Below are positions 1-8,117 of a stretch of 64,000 nt of DNA, in pieces. Within the stretch, counting starts at the first letter, position 1. The number at the start of each line of letters is the position of its first letter. Origin of the DNA: Variovorax sp. Root411 (GTDB lineage: Bacteria > Pseudomonadota > Gammaproteobacteria > Burkholderiales > Burkholderiaceae_C); the NCBI RefSeq assembly GCF_001425205.1, contig NZ_LMDW01000019.1, forward strand, positions 82,686 to 146,685. The letters are read 5' to 3'. The notes beneath the pieces are model-generated. The model worked only from the letters and a program-made list of their open reading frames with translations, searched no databases and had not been told where the DNA came from. Both the position numbers and the translations under genes were made by a program.

Positions 1-25
1 GGGGAGAGGGAGCAAGACACTGACA

Positions 26-1015
26 TCATGCCGCCGCCGTGTCGTACGGCGCCGTCGGCTTCTCCCCGGCCAGCACCTGTAGCAGATTGGTCGTCGCCAG
101 CTCCGCCATCGCGTGCCGGGTCTCGTGCGTGGCCGAGCCGATGTGCGGCAGCGGCGTCACGCGCGGGTGCGTGCGCAGCGGCGACTCGGCTGGCAGCGGC
201 TCCTTCGCGAACACGTCGAGGCCGGCAGCGCGCAGCGTGCCGTGGTCGAGGGCGTGCAACAGCGCGTCTTCGTTCACGGTCGCGCCTCGGCCGCCGTTGA
301 TGAACGAGGCACCGGGCTTCATGCGCGCGAAGAAGGCCGCGTCGATCACGCCGCGCGTCGCGTCGGTCAGCGGCAGCATCGCGAGCACGATGTCGGCGCG
401 CGCGAGCAGATCGTCGAGCGGCGTGTGCGTGGCACGGCCATGCAGTTCGGGCGCCTGCGCGGCCAGGTCGACCGCGCGGCGCGAGTGGTACAGCACCGGC
501 ATGCCGAAACCCAGTGCGGCGCGCCTCGCCACGGCCTGCCCGATACGGCCGAAGCCCAGGATGCCCAGCGTCTTGCCATGCACGTCGGTGCCGAAGAGCT
601 CTTCGCCGATGTTCCTGATCCAGCGGCCTTCGCGCACGAGATTCGAGAGTTCGACCACGCGGCGCTGCGTGGCCATGAGGATCGCGAACACAGTGTCGGC
701 CACCGTCTCGGTCAGCACGTCGGGGGTGTGGCACAGCACGATGCCGCGCTTGTGCATTTCGGCCAGCGGGTAATTGTCGACACCGACCGACACGCTCGAA
801 ATGACTTGCAGCTGCGGCGCCGCATCGAGCAGCGCGGCATCGACCGTATGGCTCGATCCGATCAACCCGTGCGCGGTGCGCAGTGCGGCGGCGAATGCCT
901 CGGGCTCCTTGCGCGGATCGGCCTCGGTGACGTGGTGCGCGGCCTGCAGACGCGCCAGCTGGTCTTCAGGCAGCGGCCGGAAGACGAGAATGTTCTTCTT
1001 CTGGGTCATGGTCAT
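26..1015 (-). CDS. kguD: D-2-hydroxyacid dehydrogenase, probable 2-keto-6-phosphogluconate reductase
   Basis: This 329-residue protein is an NAD(P)-dependent D-isomer 2-hydroxyacid dehydrogenase. It has the Rossmann motif GFGRIG at residues 154-159 inside LGILGFGRIGQAV, then the catalytic Arg (GGRGATVNED), Glu (VFAKEPLP) and His (LPHIGSAT) in the family order. I start it at the first ATG of MTMTQKK, because that ATG overlaps the stop of the kinase upstream (TGATG); a longer in-frame extension runs into the kinase and is a shadow. As the last gene after kguE-like and kguK-like genes it should reduce 2-keto-6-phosphogluconate to 6-phosphogluconate. On sequence alone it could also be called a glyoxylate/2-ketogluconate reductase (GhrB type); the operon decides for KguD. 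Confidence 0.82.
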   Translation of the reverse strand: MTMTQKKNILVFRPLPEDQLARLQAAHHVTEADPRKEPEAFAAALRTAHGLIGSSHTVDAALLDAAPQLQVISSVSVGVDNYPLAEMHKRGIVLCHTPDVLTETVADTVFAILMATQRRVVELSNLVREGRWIRNIGEELFGTDVHGKTLGILGFGRIGQAVARRAALGFGMPVLYHSRRAVDLAAQAPELHGRATHTPLDDLLARADIVLAMLPLTDATRGVIDAAFFARMKPGASFINGGRGATVNEDALLHALDHGTLRAAGLDVFAKEPLPAESPLRTHPRVTPLPHIGSATHETRHAMAELATTNLLQVLAGEKPTAPYDTAAA

Positions 1016-1968
1016 CAGAGCCCCGCTTCTTCGAGTTGCGCCCGCGTCGGCAGGCCTTCGGTATCGCCCAGCACCTGAACGGCTCGCGCGCCGATCCACG
1101 CGCCGCGGCGCACGGCATCGGGCACGCTGCGGCCTTCGAGCAGCGCGCTCACCACGCCGGCCGCGAAGCCGTCGCCCGCGCCCACGGTGTCGATCACTTC
1201 CTTCACCGGGAAGCCGTCGACGCGGCCGGTGCCGGCCACGTCGCTGTCGTAGTAGGCGCCCTCGGCGCCGAGCTTGACGACCACCAGCTTCGCGCCGCGT
1301 TCGCGATAGAACTTCGCGACGTCCTCGGGCTTGTCGTGGCCCGTGAGCAGCAGGCCCTCTTCGATGCCGGGCAGCACCCAGTCGGCGCGCGAGGCGAGTT
1401 CGTTGACCCAGTGGCGCATGGTCTCGGTGGACGACCACAGCGTCGGGCGCAGGTTGGTGTCGAAGGAGATGGTGCGGCCCGCGGCGCGCATCACGTCCAT
1501 GGTCTTCAGCGCGGCCTGCAGGCTGGTGTCGGAGATGGCGGCGAACACGCCGGTGGCGTGCAGGTGCCGCGCCGAGCGCAGCCATGCTTCGTCGACGTCG
1601 GCCGGGCCCATGTGGCTCGCGGCCGAGCCCTTGCGGTGGTATTCGATCGGCGGGTCGCTGCCGTCGGTGACGCGGCCCTTGAATTGGAAGCCGGTGCGCT
1701 GCGTCGCATCGGTGATCACGTGCGAGCAGTCGATGCCTTCGGCGCGCATCGCGGCCAGCAGCGCGCGGCCCATCGAGTCGGTGCCGAGCCGGCTGGCCCA
1801 GCCGACCTTGAGGTCCAGGCGCGAGAGGCCGATGGCCACGTTGGTCTCGGCGCCGGCGGTGCGCTTGTGGAACGACTGGGCATTTTCCAGCGGACCGGGC
1901 CGATCGGCCACGAGCAGCAGCATGGCTTCGCCGAACAGGGCGACGTCGAAAGCGGTTGGTTCTGTCAT
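1015..1968 (-). CDS. kguK: PfkB-family sugar-acid kinase, probable 2-ketogluconate kinase
   Basis: A 317-residue ribokinase/PfkB-family kinase. It has the N-terminal substrate-side motif around RTAGAETNVAIGLSRL (residues 36-51) and the ATP/anion-hole signature DTVGAGDGF at 260-268, with D266 as catalytic base. The motif DPPIEYHRKGSAASH is typical of 2-keto-3-deoxygluconate and 2-ketogluconate kinases. The start is the ATG at 1968; the longer frame upstream is a shadow over kguE. It lies 16 bp downstream of the TIM-barrel gene and overlaps the dehydrogenase by one base, so all three should be made together. KDG kinase (KdgK) is the main alternative, but the flanking kguE- and kguD-type genes favour KguK. 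Confidence 0.8.
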   Translation of the reverse strand: MTEPTAFDVALFGEAMLLLVADRPGPLENAQSFHKRTAGAETNVAIGLSRLDLKVGWASRLGTDSMGRALLAAMRAEGIDCSHVITDATQRTGFQFKGRVTDGSDPPIEYHRKGSAASHMGPADVDEAWLRSARHLHATGVFAAISDTSLQAALKTMDVMRAAGRTISFDTNLRPTLWSSTETMRHWVNELASRADWVLPGIEEGLLLTGHDKPEDVAKFYRERGAKLVVVKLGAEGAYYDSDVAGTGRVDGFPVKEVIDTVGAGDGFAAGVVSALLEGRSVPDAVRRGAWIGARAVQVLGDTEGLPTRAQLEEAGL

Positions 1969-1984
1969 GTGTATGTCTCTCGAT

Positions 1985-2728
1985 CTACGTGCGCGCGGCG
2001 CGGATGAAATCGATCTGCGCGCGGGTAACGGCCAGCAGGTCGTCGCCTGCAAGAGGGTATTCGATGGCATGCGGAACGTCAGCCGGCAATGCACGCAGCA
2101 CCGCGCGCCACGGCGCGGCCGATTCGCCCAGCGGCACCGCCACCCACTTGTGCGGCAGGCGCTGCACGCCCTTGCAATGCACGTAGCGCACGCGGTGGCT
2201 CAGCGCCTGCGCCGCCTGCAGCGGGCATTCACCGAGCCAGTGCCAGTTGCCCATGTCGAAGGTCATGCCGAGCGGCACGCCGGCGCGGTCGGCCACGTCG
2301 AAGAAGGTCTGCAGCGCGGGCAGCGTGCCGGCGCGCACGGTCTGGTCGTTCTCGATGAGCAGTTCGACGCGGGTTTCGGCCAGTTCCACCTTCAGGCCCC
2401 AGAGCGAGCCGTGCGAGGAGGCCTGGAAGTCGCCGATGGACATCTTGAGCCGCCTGGCACCCACGCGCGTGGCCGCGGCGATGCCGCGCTTGAGCGCAGC
2501 GCTGTCGAGCCAGCCACCCTGGGCCCACAGGCCCTCGGGGCTGGAGTACACGGAAGCGGGCCCGTTCAGCGCGGGCAGTTCGGCCTCGGCGTCGCGCAGC
2601 ATTTCGCCGCGCACTTCCACCGAATCGGCGCCAGCCGCCAACGCCAGCTGCGAGCACCAGAGCTGGCCATGCCGCCCCACCTCGGCCGCACCGAAGGACG
2701 ACAGAGAAATCAGAACGGAAAAGGACAT
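1985..2728 (-). CDS. kguE: sugar phosphate isomerase/epimerase-like TIM barrel
   Basis: A 247-residue protein of the AP-endonuclease-2 / xylose-isomerase-like TIM-barrel superfamily. The Glu and His residues expected to bind a divalent metal are visible in LLIENDQT, GMTFDMGNWHW, YVHCKGV and HAIEYPLAG. It starts directly after the ABC ATPase stop (TGAATG), which implies translational coupling. Its family and position match kguE, the first gene of the pseudomonad kguEKTD operon, whose exact reaction is poorly defined. I therefore assign the symbol by family plus context and claim no defined activity. Confidence 0.72.
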   Translation of the reverse strand: MSFSVLISLSSFGAAEVGRHGQLWCSQLALAAGADSVEVRGEMLRDAEAELPALNGPASVYSSPEGLWAQGGWLDSAALKRGIAAATRVGARRLKMSIGDFQASSHGSLWGLKVELAETRVELLIENDQTVRAGTLPALQTFFDVADRAGVPLGMTFDMGNWHWLGECPLQAAQALSHRVRYVHCKGVQRLPHKWVAVPLGESAAPWRAVLRALPADVPHAIEYPLAGDDLLAVTRAQIDFIRAART

Positions 2729-3484
2729 TCAGTGGGCTTGGTGGGAGCTGAGGATCTGGCCGAGGAACTGGCGCGTGCGCTCGTCCTTGGGGTTGCCGAA
2801 GAACTCTTCCGGTGGCGCTTGTTCGACGATCTTTCCTTCGGCCATGAAGATCACGCGGTCGGCCACGCTGCGGGCAAAGCCCATCTCGTGGGTCACGCAA
2901 AGCATGGTCATGCCGTCTTCGGCGAGGCCGATCATGGTGTCGAGCACTTCCTTGACCATCTCTGGGTCGAGCGCGGAAGTGGGCTCGTCGAACAGCATGA
3001 TCTTGGGCGCCATGCACAGCGCGCGCGCGATCGCCACGCGCTGCTGCTGGCCGCCGGAGAGCTGGCTAGGGTACTTGCCGGCCTGCTCGGGAATGCGCAC
3101 GCGCGTGAGGTACTTCATGGCCACCTCTTCGGCTTGCGCCTTCGTCATGCCGCGCGAGCGCATCGGCGCGAGCGTGCAGTTCTCGAGGATGGTGAGGTGC
3201 GGGAACAGGTTGAACTGCTGGAACACCATGCCGACTTCGGCACGCACGGCATCCACGTTCTTGCCGCCGGCCGTGAGGTCGATGCCGTCGACCACGATGC
3301 GGCCCTTCTGCACCGTCTCGAGCCGGTTGATGCAGCGGATGAGCGTGGACTTGCCCGAGCCCGACGGCCCGCAGATCACGATGCGCTCGCCCTGGCGCAC
3401 CGACAGGTCGATGCCGGTCAACACCTGGAATTCACCGTACCACTTGTTGACCGCTTCCATGCGGATGATCGATTCCGTCGTCAT
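2729..3484 (-). CDS. polar amino acid-type ABC transporter, ATP-binding subunit
   Basis: A 251-residue ABC ATPase of the GlnQ/HisP type. It shows Walker A GPSGSGKST at residues 39-47, signature LSGGQQQRVAIARAL, Walker B plus switch in MLFDEPTSALDPE and an H-loop in CVTHEMGFA. It energises the two permeases encoded just upstream and follows the binding-protein gene after 29 bp. Homologues normally import polar amino acids, but the gene is fused by context to 2-ketogluconate enzymes (the kguE start abuts its stop), so a sugar-acid substrate is the better inference. Confidence 0.93.
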   Translation of the reverse strand: MTTESIIRMEAVNKWYGEFQVLTGIDLSVRQGERIVICGPSGSGKSTLIRCINRLETVQKGRIVVDGIDLTAGGKNVDAVRAEVGMVFQQFNLFPHLTILENCTLAPMRSRGMTKAQAEEVAMKYLTRVRIPEQAGKYPSQLSGGQQQRVAIARALCMAPKIMLFDEPTSALDPEMVKEVLDTMIGLAEDGMTMLCVTHEMGFARSVADRVIFMAEGKIVEQAPPEEFFGNPKDERTRQFLGQILSSHQAH

Positions 3485-3513
3485 GCCAGGATTCCTTCAG
3501 CCTCGGGGGTTGT

Positions 3514-4311
3514 TCACTGCATCTTGGGCAGATCGGCCTGCAGCCACTTTTGATAGAGCTTGTTCAGCTCGCCGTTGGCGGTGTTCTTCTGCACGAAGTC
3601 ATTCACCGCCTTGTGCAGTTCTTCCTGGCCCGGACGCATCGCGATGCCCATCGATTGCTGCACCAGCGTGAACTTGTTTTCGTAGGTGCCGGCGGGCACG
3701 CGCTTGGCGATCTGCGCCGCCACGGTCACCGAGCAGCCGATGGCATCGACCTGGCCCGAGATCAGCGCCTGCATGGCCGAGGCGTCGTCGTCGAAGCGGC
3801 GGATTTCGGTGCCTTCGGGCGCGGCCTTGGTCACGGCAACGTCCTGCGTCGAGGCGCGGGCCACGCCCACGCGCAGGCCCTTCAGGTCGCCTGCCGCCTT
3901 GATGGAGGTCTTGGTCGCGCCATACAGCACGATGGTCGCGGCCGCGTAAGGCTGTGAGAACTGCACCTGCTTCGAACGTTCGGGCGTGATGGCCAGCGAG
4001 GCGACCAGCAGGTCGACCTTGTTGGTCAGCAGGAACGGGATGCGGTTGGGGCCCGTGACCGGCACGATGTTGGCCTTGACGCCCCAGTCCTTCGCAAGCA
4101 GCTTGGCCACGTCGGCGTCGTAGCCGTCGGGCTGGTTCTTCGCGTCGGTGGTGCCGTAAGGCGGGAAGTCGACCAGCATGCCGATGGTGATCTCGCCCTT
4201 CTTCTTGATGTCGGCCACCGACTGTGCCGAGGCGAAGGGTGCGAACACGGTGAGGGCGGCGCCGAGGCCCAGCGCGGCGAGCGCGGCACGGCGTGTGGTG
4301 ATACGGGTCAT
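3514..4311 (-). CDS. periplasmic solute-binding protein of the polar amino acid ABC family (SBP_bac_3)
   Basis: A 265-residue secreted binding protein. Residues 1-29 form a signal peptide (twin Arg, hydrophobic stretch, cleavage after ASA) and the rest is a family-3 bilobed fold, with GEITIGMLVDFPPYG near the N-terminus and KVDLLVASLAITPERSKQV in the middle. The usual basic/acidic amino-acid clamp cannot be verified by eye. I chose the ATG at 4311 because it precedes the signal peptide; the longer frame is a shadow. It sits between the permease and ATPase genes of the same operon. Inferred ligand: 2-ketogluconate or a related sugar acid. Confidence 0.9.
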   Translation of the reverse strand: MTRITTRRAALAALGLGAALTVFAPFASAQSVADIKKKGEITIGMLVDFPPYGTTDAKNQPDGYDADVAKLLAKDWGVKANIVPVTGPNRIPFLLTNKVDLLVASLAITPERSKQVQFSQPYAAATIVLYGATKTSIKAAGDLKGLRVGVARASTQDVAVTKAAPEGTEIRRFDDDASAMQALISGQVDAIGCSVTVAAQIAKRVPAGTYENKFTLVQQSMGIAMRPGQEELHKAVNDFVQKNTANGELNKLYQKWLQADLPKMQ

Positions 4312-4366
4312 GGGTGTGTCTCCTGAATAAAGAAAGGAAGCGACGAGAAAGAGAAAGCGGAAGGGG

Positions 4367-5020
4367 TCAGCGGGCAAGCGCCCGGGCGCGGCGGCGCTCC
4401 ATGCGCGCGGCCAGCAGCGACAGCGGCCAGCAGATCGCGAAGTAGATGGCCGCCACCACCGAGAACACGATGAGCGGCTGGAAGGTGGCGTTGTTGACGA
4501 TCTGCCCGGCGCGCGTGACTTCGACAAAACCGATGATGGCCGCGAGCGACGTCCCCTTGATGATCTGCACCACGTAGCCCACCGTGGGCGCCAGTGCAAT
4601 CTTCAGCGCCTGCGGCAGCACCACGTCGCGCATGCGTGCGCTGTACTTGAGGCTCAGCGCCTCGGCGGCTTCCCACTGGCCGCGCGGAATGGCTTCGATG
4701 CAGCCGCGCCAGATCTCGCCGAGGAAAGCGGCGCTGTTCAGGATGAGCGCGACACCGGCAGCCACCCACGGATTGATGTCCAGCCCCAGCACCGGCGCGC
4801 CGAAGAACACCAGGAACAGCTGCAGCAGCAGCGGCGTGCCCTGGAAGATCTGGATGAAAGTGGTCGATACGCCGCGCGCCCACGTCGACTGCGACGTGCG
4901 CATCAACGCGACGATGAGCCCCAGGATCGCGCCGCCCACGAAGGCGATGGCCGACAGCGCAAGCGTCCACTTGGCCGCTTCGAGGATGAAAAGGAATTCG
5001 GGGAAGCCGAAGGTGCGCAT
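4367..5020 (-). CDS. polar amino acid-type ABC transporter permease 2
   Basis: A 217-residue inner-membrane permease of the HisM/GlnP family. It has about five hydrophobic segments and the cytoplasmic EAA loop in EAAEALSLKYSARMRDVVLPQALK (within residues 140-165), which contacts the ATPase. It lies 24 bp downstream of its partner permease and 55 bp upstream of the binding-protein gene. The pair of unequal permeases with one ATPase and one binding protein is a complete importer. Confidence 0.92.
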   Translation of the reverse strand: MRTFGFPEFLFILEAAKWTLALSAIAFVGGAILGLIVALMRTSQSTWARGVSTTFIQIFQGTPLLLQLFLVFFGAPVLGLDINPWVAAGVALILNSAAFLGEIWRGCIEAIPRGQWEAAEALSLKYSARMRDVVLPQALKIALAPTVGYVVQIIKGTSLAAIIGFVEVTRAGQIVNNATFQPLIVFSVVAAIYFAICWPLSLLAARMERRRARALAR

Positions 5021-5044
5021 GGTGTTGTCTCCGTCCGTCGTTTC

Positions 5045-5716
5045 CTACCGGCGGTCCGGGTAGTTGAGCGTTCGCCTGTAGATCAGCTTGAACATCGCCG
5101 AGAAGGCCAGCGCCAGCGCGAGGTAGATCGCAGCCACGACGATGTAGATCTCGAAGCTGCGGAAGGTCTGCGACTGCAGGTTGGCGGCCACCGAAGTCAG
5201 GTCGTCGGCCGAGATGACCGACACCACGGCCGAGCTCAGCATCAGCAGGATGAACTGGCTCGTGAGCGCCGGGTAGATGGCCTTCAGCGCGGGCTTGATG
5301 ATGACGAAGCGGAAGATTTCCCAGGGCTTGAGGTTGAGCGCCCTGCCCGCCTCGATCTGCCCCTTGGGAATCGACTCGATGCCCGCGCGGATGATCTCGG
5401 TCGCATAGGCGCCGAGGTTTACCACCATCGCCACCAGCGCGGCCGTCTGCGGCGACCAGCGCAGCCCGATGGCCGGCAGCGCGAAGAAGAAAAAGAACAG
5501 CTGCACGAGGAACGGCGTGTTGCGGATCACCTCGATGTAGGCATTGACGATGAAGCGCAGCCAGCCCGGCCCCGAGGTCTTGCCCCAGGCGCAGAAGATG
5601 GCGACCACGAGGCCGAGCACCGTGGCTACGAGCGAAAGCTGGACCGTGATCCACGTGCCCTTGAGCAGCAACGGCCAGGCGGCGAAGACGGCGTCGAATT
5701 GAAACTGGTAGTTCAT
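5045..5716 (-). CDS. polar amino acid-type ABC transporter permease 1
   Basis: A 223-residue permease, the first gene of the importer / kgu-like operon. It contains the EAA loop in IEAGRALNLKPWEIFRFVIIKPALK and hydrophobic segments typical of the HisQ/GlnP family (LSLVATVLGLVVAIF, LVQLFFFFFALPAIGL). I start it at the ATG at 5716 (MNYQFQFDA); an in-frame start at 5755 would add 13 residues without hydrophobic character. The promoter region upstream carries the PtxS-type palindrome at 5784-5797. Confidence 0.9.
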   Translation of the reverse strand: MNYQFQFDAVFAAWPLLLKGTWITVQLSLVATVLGLVVAIFCAWGKTSGPGWLRFIVNAYIEVIRNTPFLVQLFFFFFALPAIGLRWSPQTAALVAMVVNLGAYATEIIRAGIESIPKGQIEAGRALNLKPWEIFRFVIIKPALKAIYPALTSQFILLMLSSAVVSVISADDLTSVAANLQSQTFRSFEIYIVVAAIYLALALAFSAMFKLIYRRTLNYPDRR

Positions 5717-5783
5717 GAAGGGCGAACCCGGAAGGTGCGCGCGTGGCGCGTGCATGCCTCGAAAGCAATGCTTGCAGCTTATC

Positions 5784-5797
5784 TGAAACCGGTTTCA
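5784..5797. promoter_or_regulatory. perfect 14-bp palindrome identical to the PtxS (LacI-family) operator
   Basis: The sequence TGAAACCGGTTTCA is a perfect dyad 68 bp upstream of the first ABC permease start and 61 bp upstream of the divergent CorA-like gene. From family knowledge, this exact sequence is the operator described for the LacI-type regulator PtxS, which controls 2-ketogluconate genes in Pseudomonas. No ptxS gene is present in the window, so the cognate regulator must lie elsewhere. Confidence 0.72.
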
Positions 5798-5803
5798 CGA
5801 TTG

Positions 5804-5821
5804 CCTAGGGATTCCCCTAGG
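5804..5821. promoter_or_regulatory. second short inverted repeat in the divergent promoter region
   Basis: CCTAGGG and CCCTAGG form 7-bp arms around a 4-base spacer, 7 bp from the PtxS-type palindrome and 37 bp upstream of the CorA-like gene. It could be an operator for either divergent promoter. No regulator is assignable. Confidence 0.35.
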
Positions 5822-5857
5822 TGGCCGTTTTGTCTCGCCTTCTGCCTACACTGAGCG

Positions 5858-7564
5858 ATGCTGAACCCACCCGCGGCCACCCTGTCCACCGAGGCGAGTT
5901 CGCCCGCTCCCGGCGCTCCCGTCGTGCAGCATTTCCGCCAGGCCCTGCTCTGGCCCTTGCGGCTGGTGCCTGCACCCGACGCCAAGCCCTCGCAGCACGG
6001 CCCATGGCAGGTGCTGCGCGAGATGGGCGATGCCTCGCCATGGCGCGAAGAAGTCGACGAATACACCGGCGACAGCAGCCGCTTCCACGAGCGGCACTAC
6101 AACGAGTTCGTGAGTTTCCTGCCGTACGTGCAGCGCTTTCTCTACGGCGAGGGCCGCTCGCGGAACGGCAGCGGCGACGGCCCGGCCTCCGGCAACGACG
6201 GCGATTCGCCGATGCGCATCTTCCGCCGCCACGACATCGCGTCGGTGCGCATGGTGGCCCGCGCGGGCGACGCGCCCGTCACGCTCGACGTGGTGCATTG
6301 CGACCTCTACTTCTTCTTCGACATCGACGTGGTCATGGTGAACCTCGAGGTCGGGGCCGACCACCTGAGCCTCGCGCAGGCCCAGGAGATCCTCTACCGC
6401 TTCGGCCGTGCCTACCCCTCCGGCTGGGAACCCGATGGTTCGGCGTTGCATTGCATGGCGAGCGTCGAATGGCTGGGTGCCGACGGCCGCGTGCTCGCGA
6501 GCTCCGATGCGCAGCAGCGCGAGAGCTTTCTCTCGCACGTGGCGCAGCACCGCGCGCCGCGCATCGCCGCGCACTGGGCCTACCTGATGCAGCCGCTGGT
6601 GAGCGATCATTCGGAAGACCCCGGCGTGCTGCGCTACCGGCAGATCGAGTACTACCGCATGCCCGTCATGGCCTACCTGTCGATGGACGATCCGCGCCGC
6701 CTCACGCGCGACGACTTCGTGCGGCTCGCCCTCGTTACCGGCGCGGGCACCACCGACGCGCACCTGCCCTACGCCGACCACCACCTCGCCGACTTCGAGC
6801 ACAAGTACTGCTACGACCGCTTCTGGGTCAACGCCGGCGCAGCACCCAACACGCGCTACCTGTGCAACGGCCACGCCCTCATCGTGGTGGGCGATGCGCA
6901 CTCCGAGTTCTTCTGCTGTCGCGACCGCGGCGTGCTCGCGCAGTTCAGGCACCAGCACTTCCTGCTGTTCCTCATCGCGCATTTCCAGAAGGCCTCGCTG
7001 CTGATGTTCTCCGACCAGCTGGTGGAGGCGCTCAAGCGGCTCGACATCCGCAGCACGCCGAGCGTGAAGCAGTTCAAGCGCGCGATCCGCGCGAGCTTCG
7101 AGCGCTTCCTGCGCTTCACGCACCGCTACTGGTTCCACGAGATCTCGGAACAGGCGCAGGTGCGCGCGCTGTCGCACATGTGCGCCACGCACCTCGGGCT
7201 CGACCCGCTCTACGACGAGGTCAAGGCGCGCATCGCCGACATGAACACATATCTCGACGCCGACAGCCTGCGCCGGCAAGCCAGCACCGTGGTGCGCCTC
7301 ACGGTGGTCACGCTGTTCGGCCTGATCGGCACCATCACCACCGGCTTCCTCGGCATGAACCTGCTGGCCGAGGCCGACGCGCCGCTGTGGCGCAAGGCGC
7401 TGTGGTTCGGCGTGGTGTTCGTCGCGACGACCTGGCTCACGATCTACACGATGGTGAAATCGCAGCGGCTGTCGGACTTCATCGACGCGCTGTCGAACGA
7501 CAGGCTTGGCTTCAAGGGGAAGATGGCCGCGCTGGCGCGGGTGTGGCGGCCCGGCGCCGACTGA
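5858..7564 (+). CDS. CorA-like divalent-cation transporter family membrane protein with long N-terminal domain
   Basis: A 568-residue protein ending in the CorA layout: a long helical region, then two membrane helices (about residues 475-497 and 514-536) separated by a short loop. The CorA hallmark GMN is at residues 499-501 (FLGMNLL). The roughly 450 residues before the membrane part are longer than the cytoplasmic funnel of classical CorA (whole protein about 316 residues) and include an acidic, aromatic stretch (DLYFFFDIDVVMVNLE). It is probably an inner-membrane Mg2+/Co2+/Ni2+ channel of a divergent subfamily. It is transcribed away from the kgu-like operon and converges on the isochorismatase gene, whose stop abuts its own. 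Confidence 0.78.
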   Translation: MLNPPAATLSTEASSPAPGAPVVQHFRQALLWPLRLVPAPDAKPSQHGPWQVLREMGDASPWREEVDEYTGDSSRFHERHYNEFVSFLPYVQRFLYGEGRSRNGSGDGPASGNDGDSPMRIFRRHDIASVRMVARAGDAPVTLDVVHCDLYFFFDIDVVMVNLEVGADHLSLAQAQEILYRFGRAYPSGWEPDGSALHCMASVEWLGADGRVLASSDAQQRESFLSHVAQHRAPRIAAHWAYLMQPLVSDHSEDPGVLRYRQIEYYRMPVMAYLSMDDPRRLTRDDFVRLALVTGAGTTDAHLPYADHHLADFEHKYCYDRFWVNAGAAPNTRYLCNGHALIVVGDAHSEFFCCRDRGVLAQFRHQHFLLFLIAHFQKASLLMFSDQLVEALKRLDIRSTPSVKQFKRAIRASFERFLRFTHRYWFHEISEQAQVRALSHMCATHLGLDPLYDEVKARIADMNTYLDADSLRRQASTVVRLTVVTLFGLIGTITTGFLGMNLLAEADAPLWRKALWFGVVFVATTWLTIYTMVKSQRLSDFIDALSNDRLGFKGKMAALARVWRPGAD

Positions 7565-8095
7565 TCAGAACGCGATGTCGGCGCTGTCCACCGCGCCGAT
7601 CGGCACCCCGAAGCTCGTGATGTCCGACAGCGTGGCGTTGTGGTGCGCGCGAATCTGCGCGCCCGTGGCGTGCGGCTTGTCGTGCGAAGTGTGGGCATCG
7701 GCCGCGAGCACCACGTGGTAGCCCAGTGCGGCGGCACGGCGCACGGTGGTGTCGACGCAGAACTCCGACGAATAGCCGCAGACCACCACGCGCTCGACGC
7801 CATGCTCCGACAGCCAGGCTTCGAGCGGCGTGCGCAGGAAGGAGTCGGGCGTGGTCTTGCGGATTCGGGCGTCGCGCGAATCGGTGTTCAGCGCGCCGGC
7901 GAGTTGCCAGCGCTCGGAGTCGAACTCCAGGTCGATGGCGTTCTCGTGCTGGATGAAGGCCACGGGCACGCCGGCCGCGCGGGCGCGTTCGGTGAGCGCG
8001 TTGATGCGCTGCATCACCTCCTCGGCCTCATGGGGGCGCGGCGGTTCGTCGCAAAGGCCACGTTGGACGTCGATGACGAGGACGGCAGTGTTCAT
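7565..8095 (-). CDS. isochorismatase-family cysteine hydrolase
   Basis: A 176-residue cysteine hydrolase of the isochorismatase/nicotinamidase superfamily. The catalytic triad is visible as Asp9 (VLVIDVQ), Lys80 (RIRKTTPDSF) and Cys113 (SSEFCVDTTVRRA). The start is the ATG at 8095; the in-frame extension overlaps the neighbour and lacks conservation clues. Its stop codon lies directly against that of the convergent CorA-like gene. The substrate is unknown; the size and motifs fit the generic YcaC/PncA-like amidohydrolases. Confidence 0.85.
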   Translation of the reverse strand: MNTAVLVIDVQRGLCDEPPRPHEAEEVMQRINALTERARAAGVPVAFIQHENAIDLEFDSERWQLAGALNTDSRDARIRKTTPDSFLRTPLEAWLSEHGVERVVVCGYSSEFCVDTTVRRAAALGYHVVLAADAHTSHDKPHATGAQIRAHHNATLSDITSFGVPIGAVDSADIAF

Positions 8096-8117
8096 GCGTC
8101 CATCGTAGCCGCTCCCC

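Noticed and set aside
26..1585. 519-codon version of the dehydrogenase
   Set aside because: The extra N-terminal part overlaps the kinase gene in another frame and is Arg-rich noise; the ATG at 1015 fits the family and couples with the kinase stop.
1015..2728. Fructosamine (Frl) catabolism instead of kgu, since FrlC/FrlD are also a TIM barrel and a PfkB kinase near an amino acid ABC importer
   Set aside because: There is no SIS-domain deglycase (FrlB), while a D-2-hydroxyacid dehydrogenase and the PtxS-type site are present, both pointing to 2-ketogluconate.
1331..3553. 740-codon plus-strand open frame opposite kguK, kguE and the ABC ATPase
   Set aside because: It spans three well-supported minus-strand genes and shows no domain. 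A GC-driven shadow.
2729..5716. Reading the ABC importer as a plain amino acid uptake system
   Set aside because: The subunits alone fit that, but three kgu-type enzymes in the same unit and the PtxS-type operator make a sugar acid more likely. I keep amino acids as the alternative.
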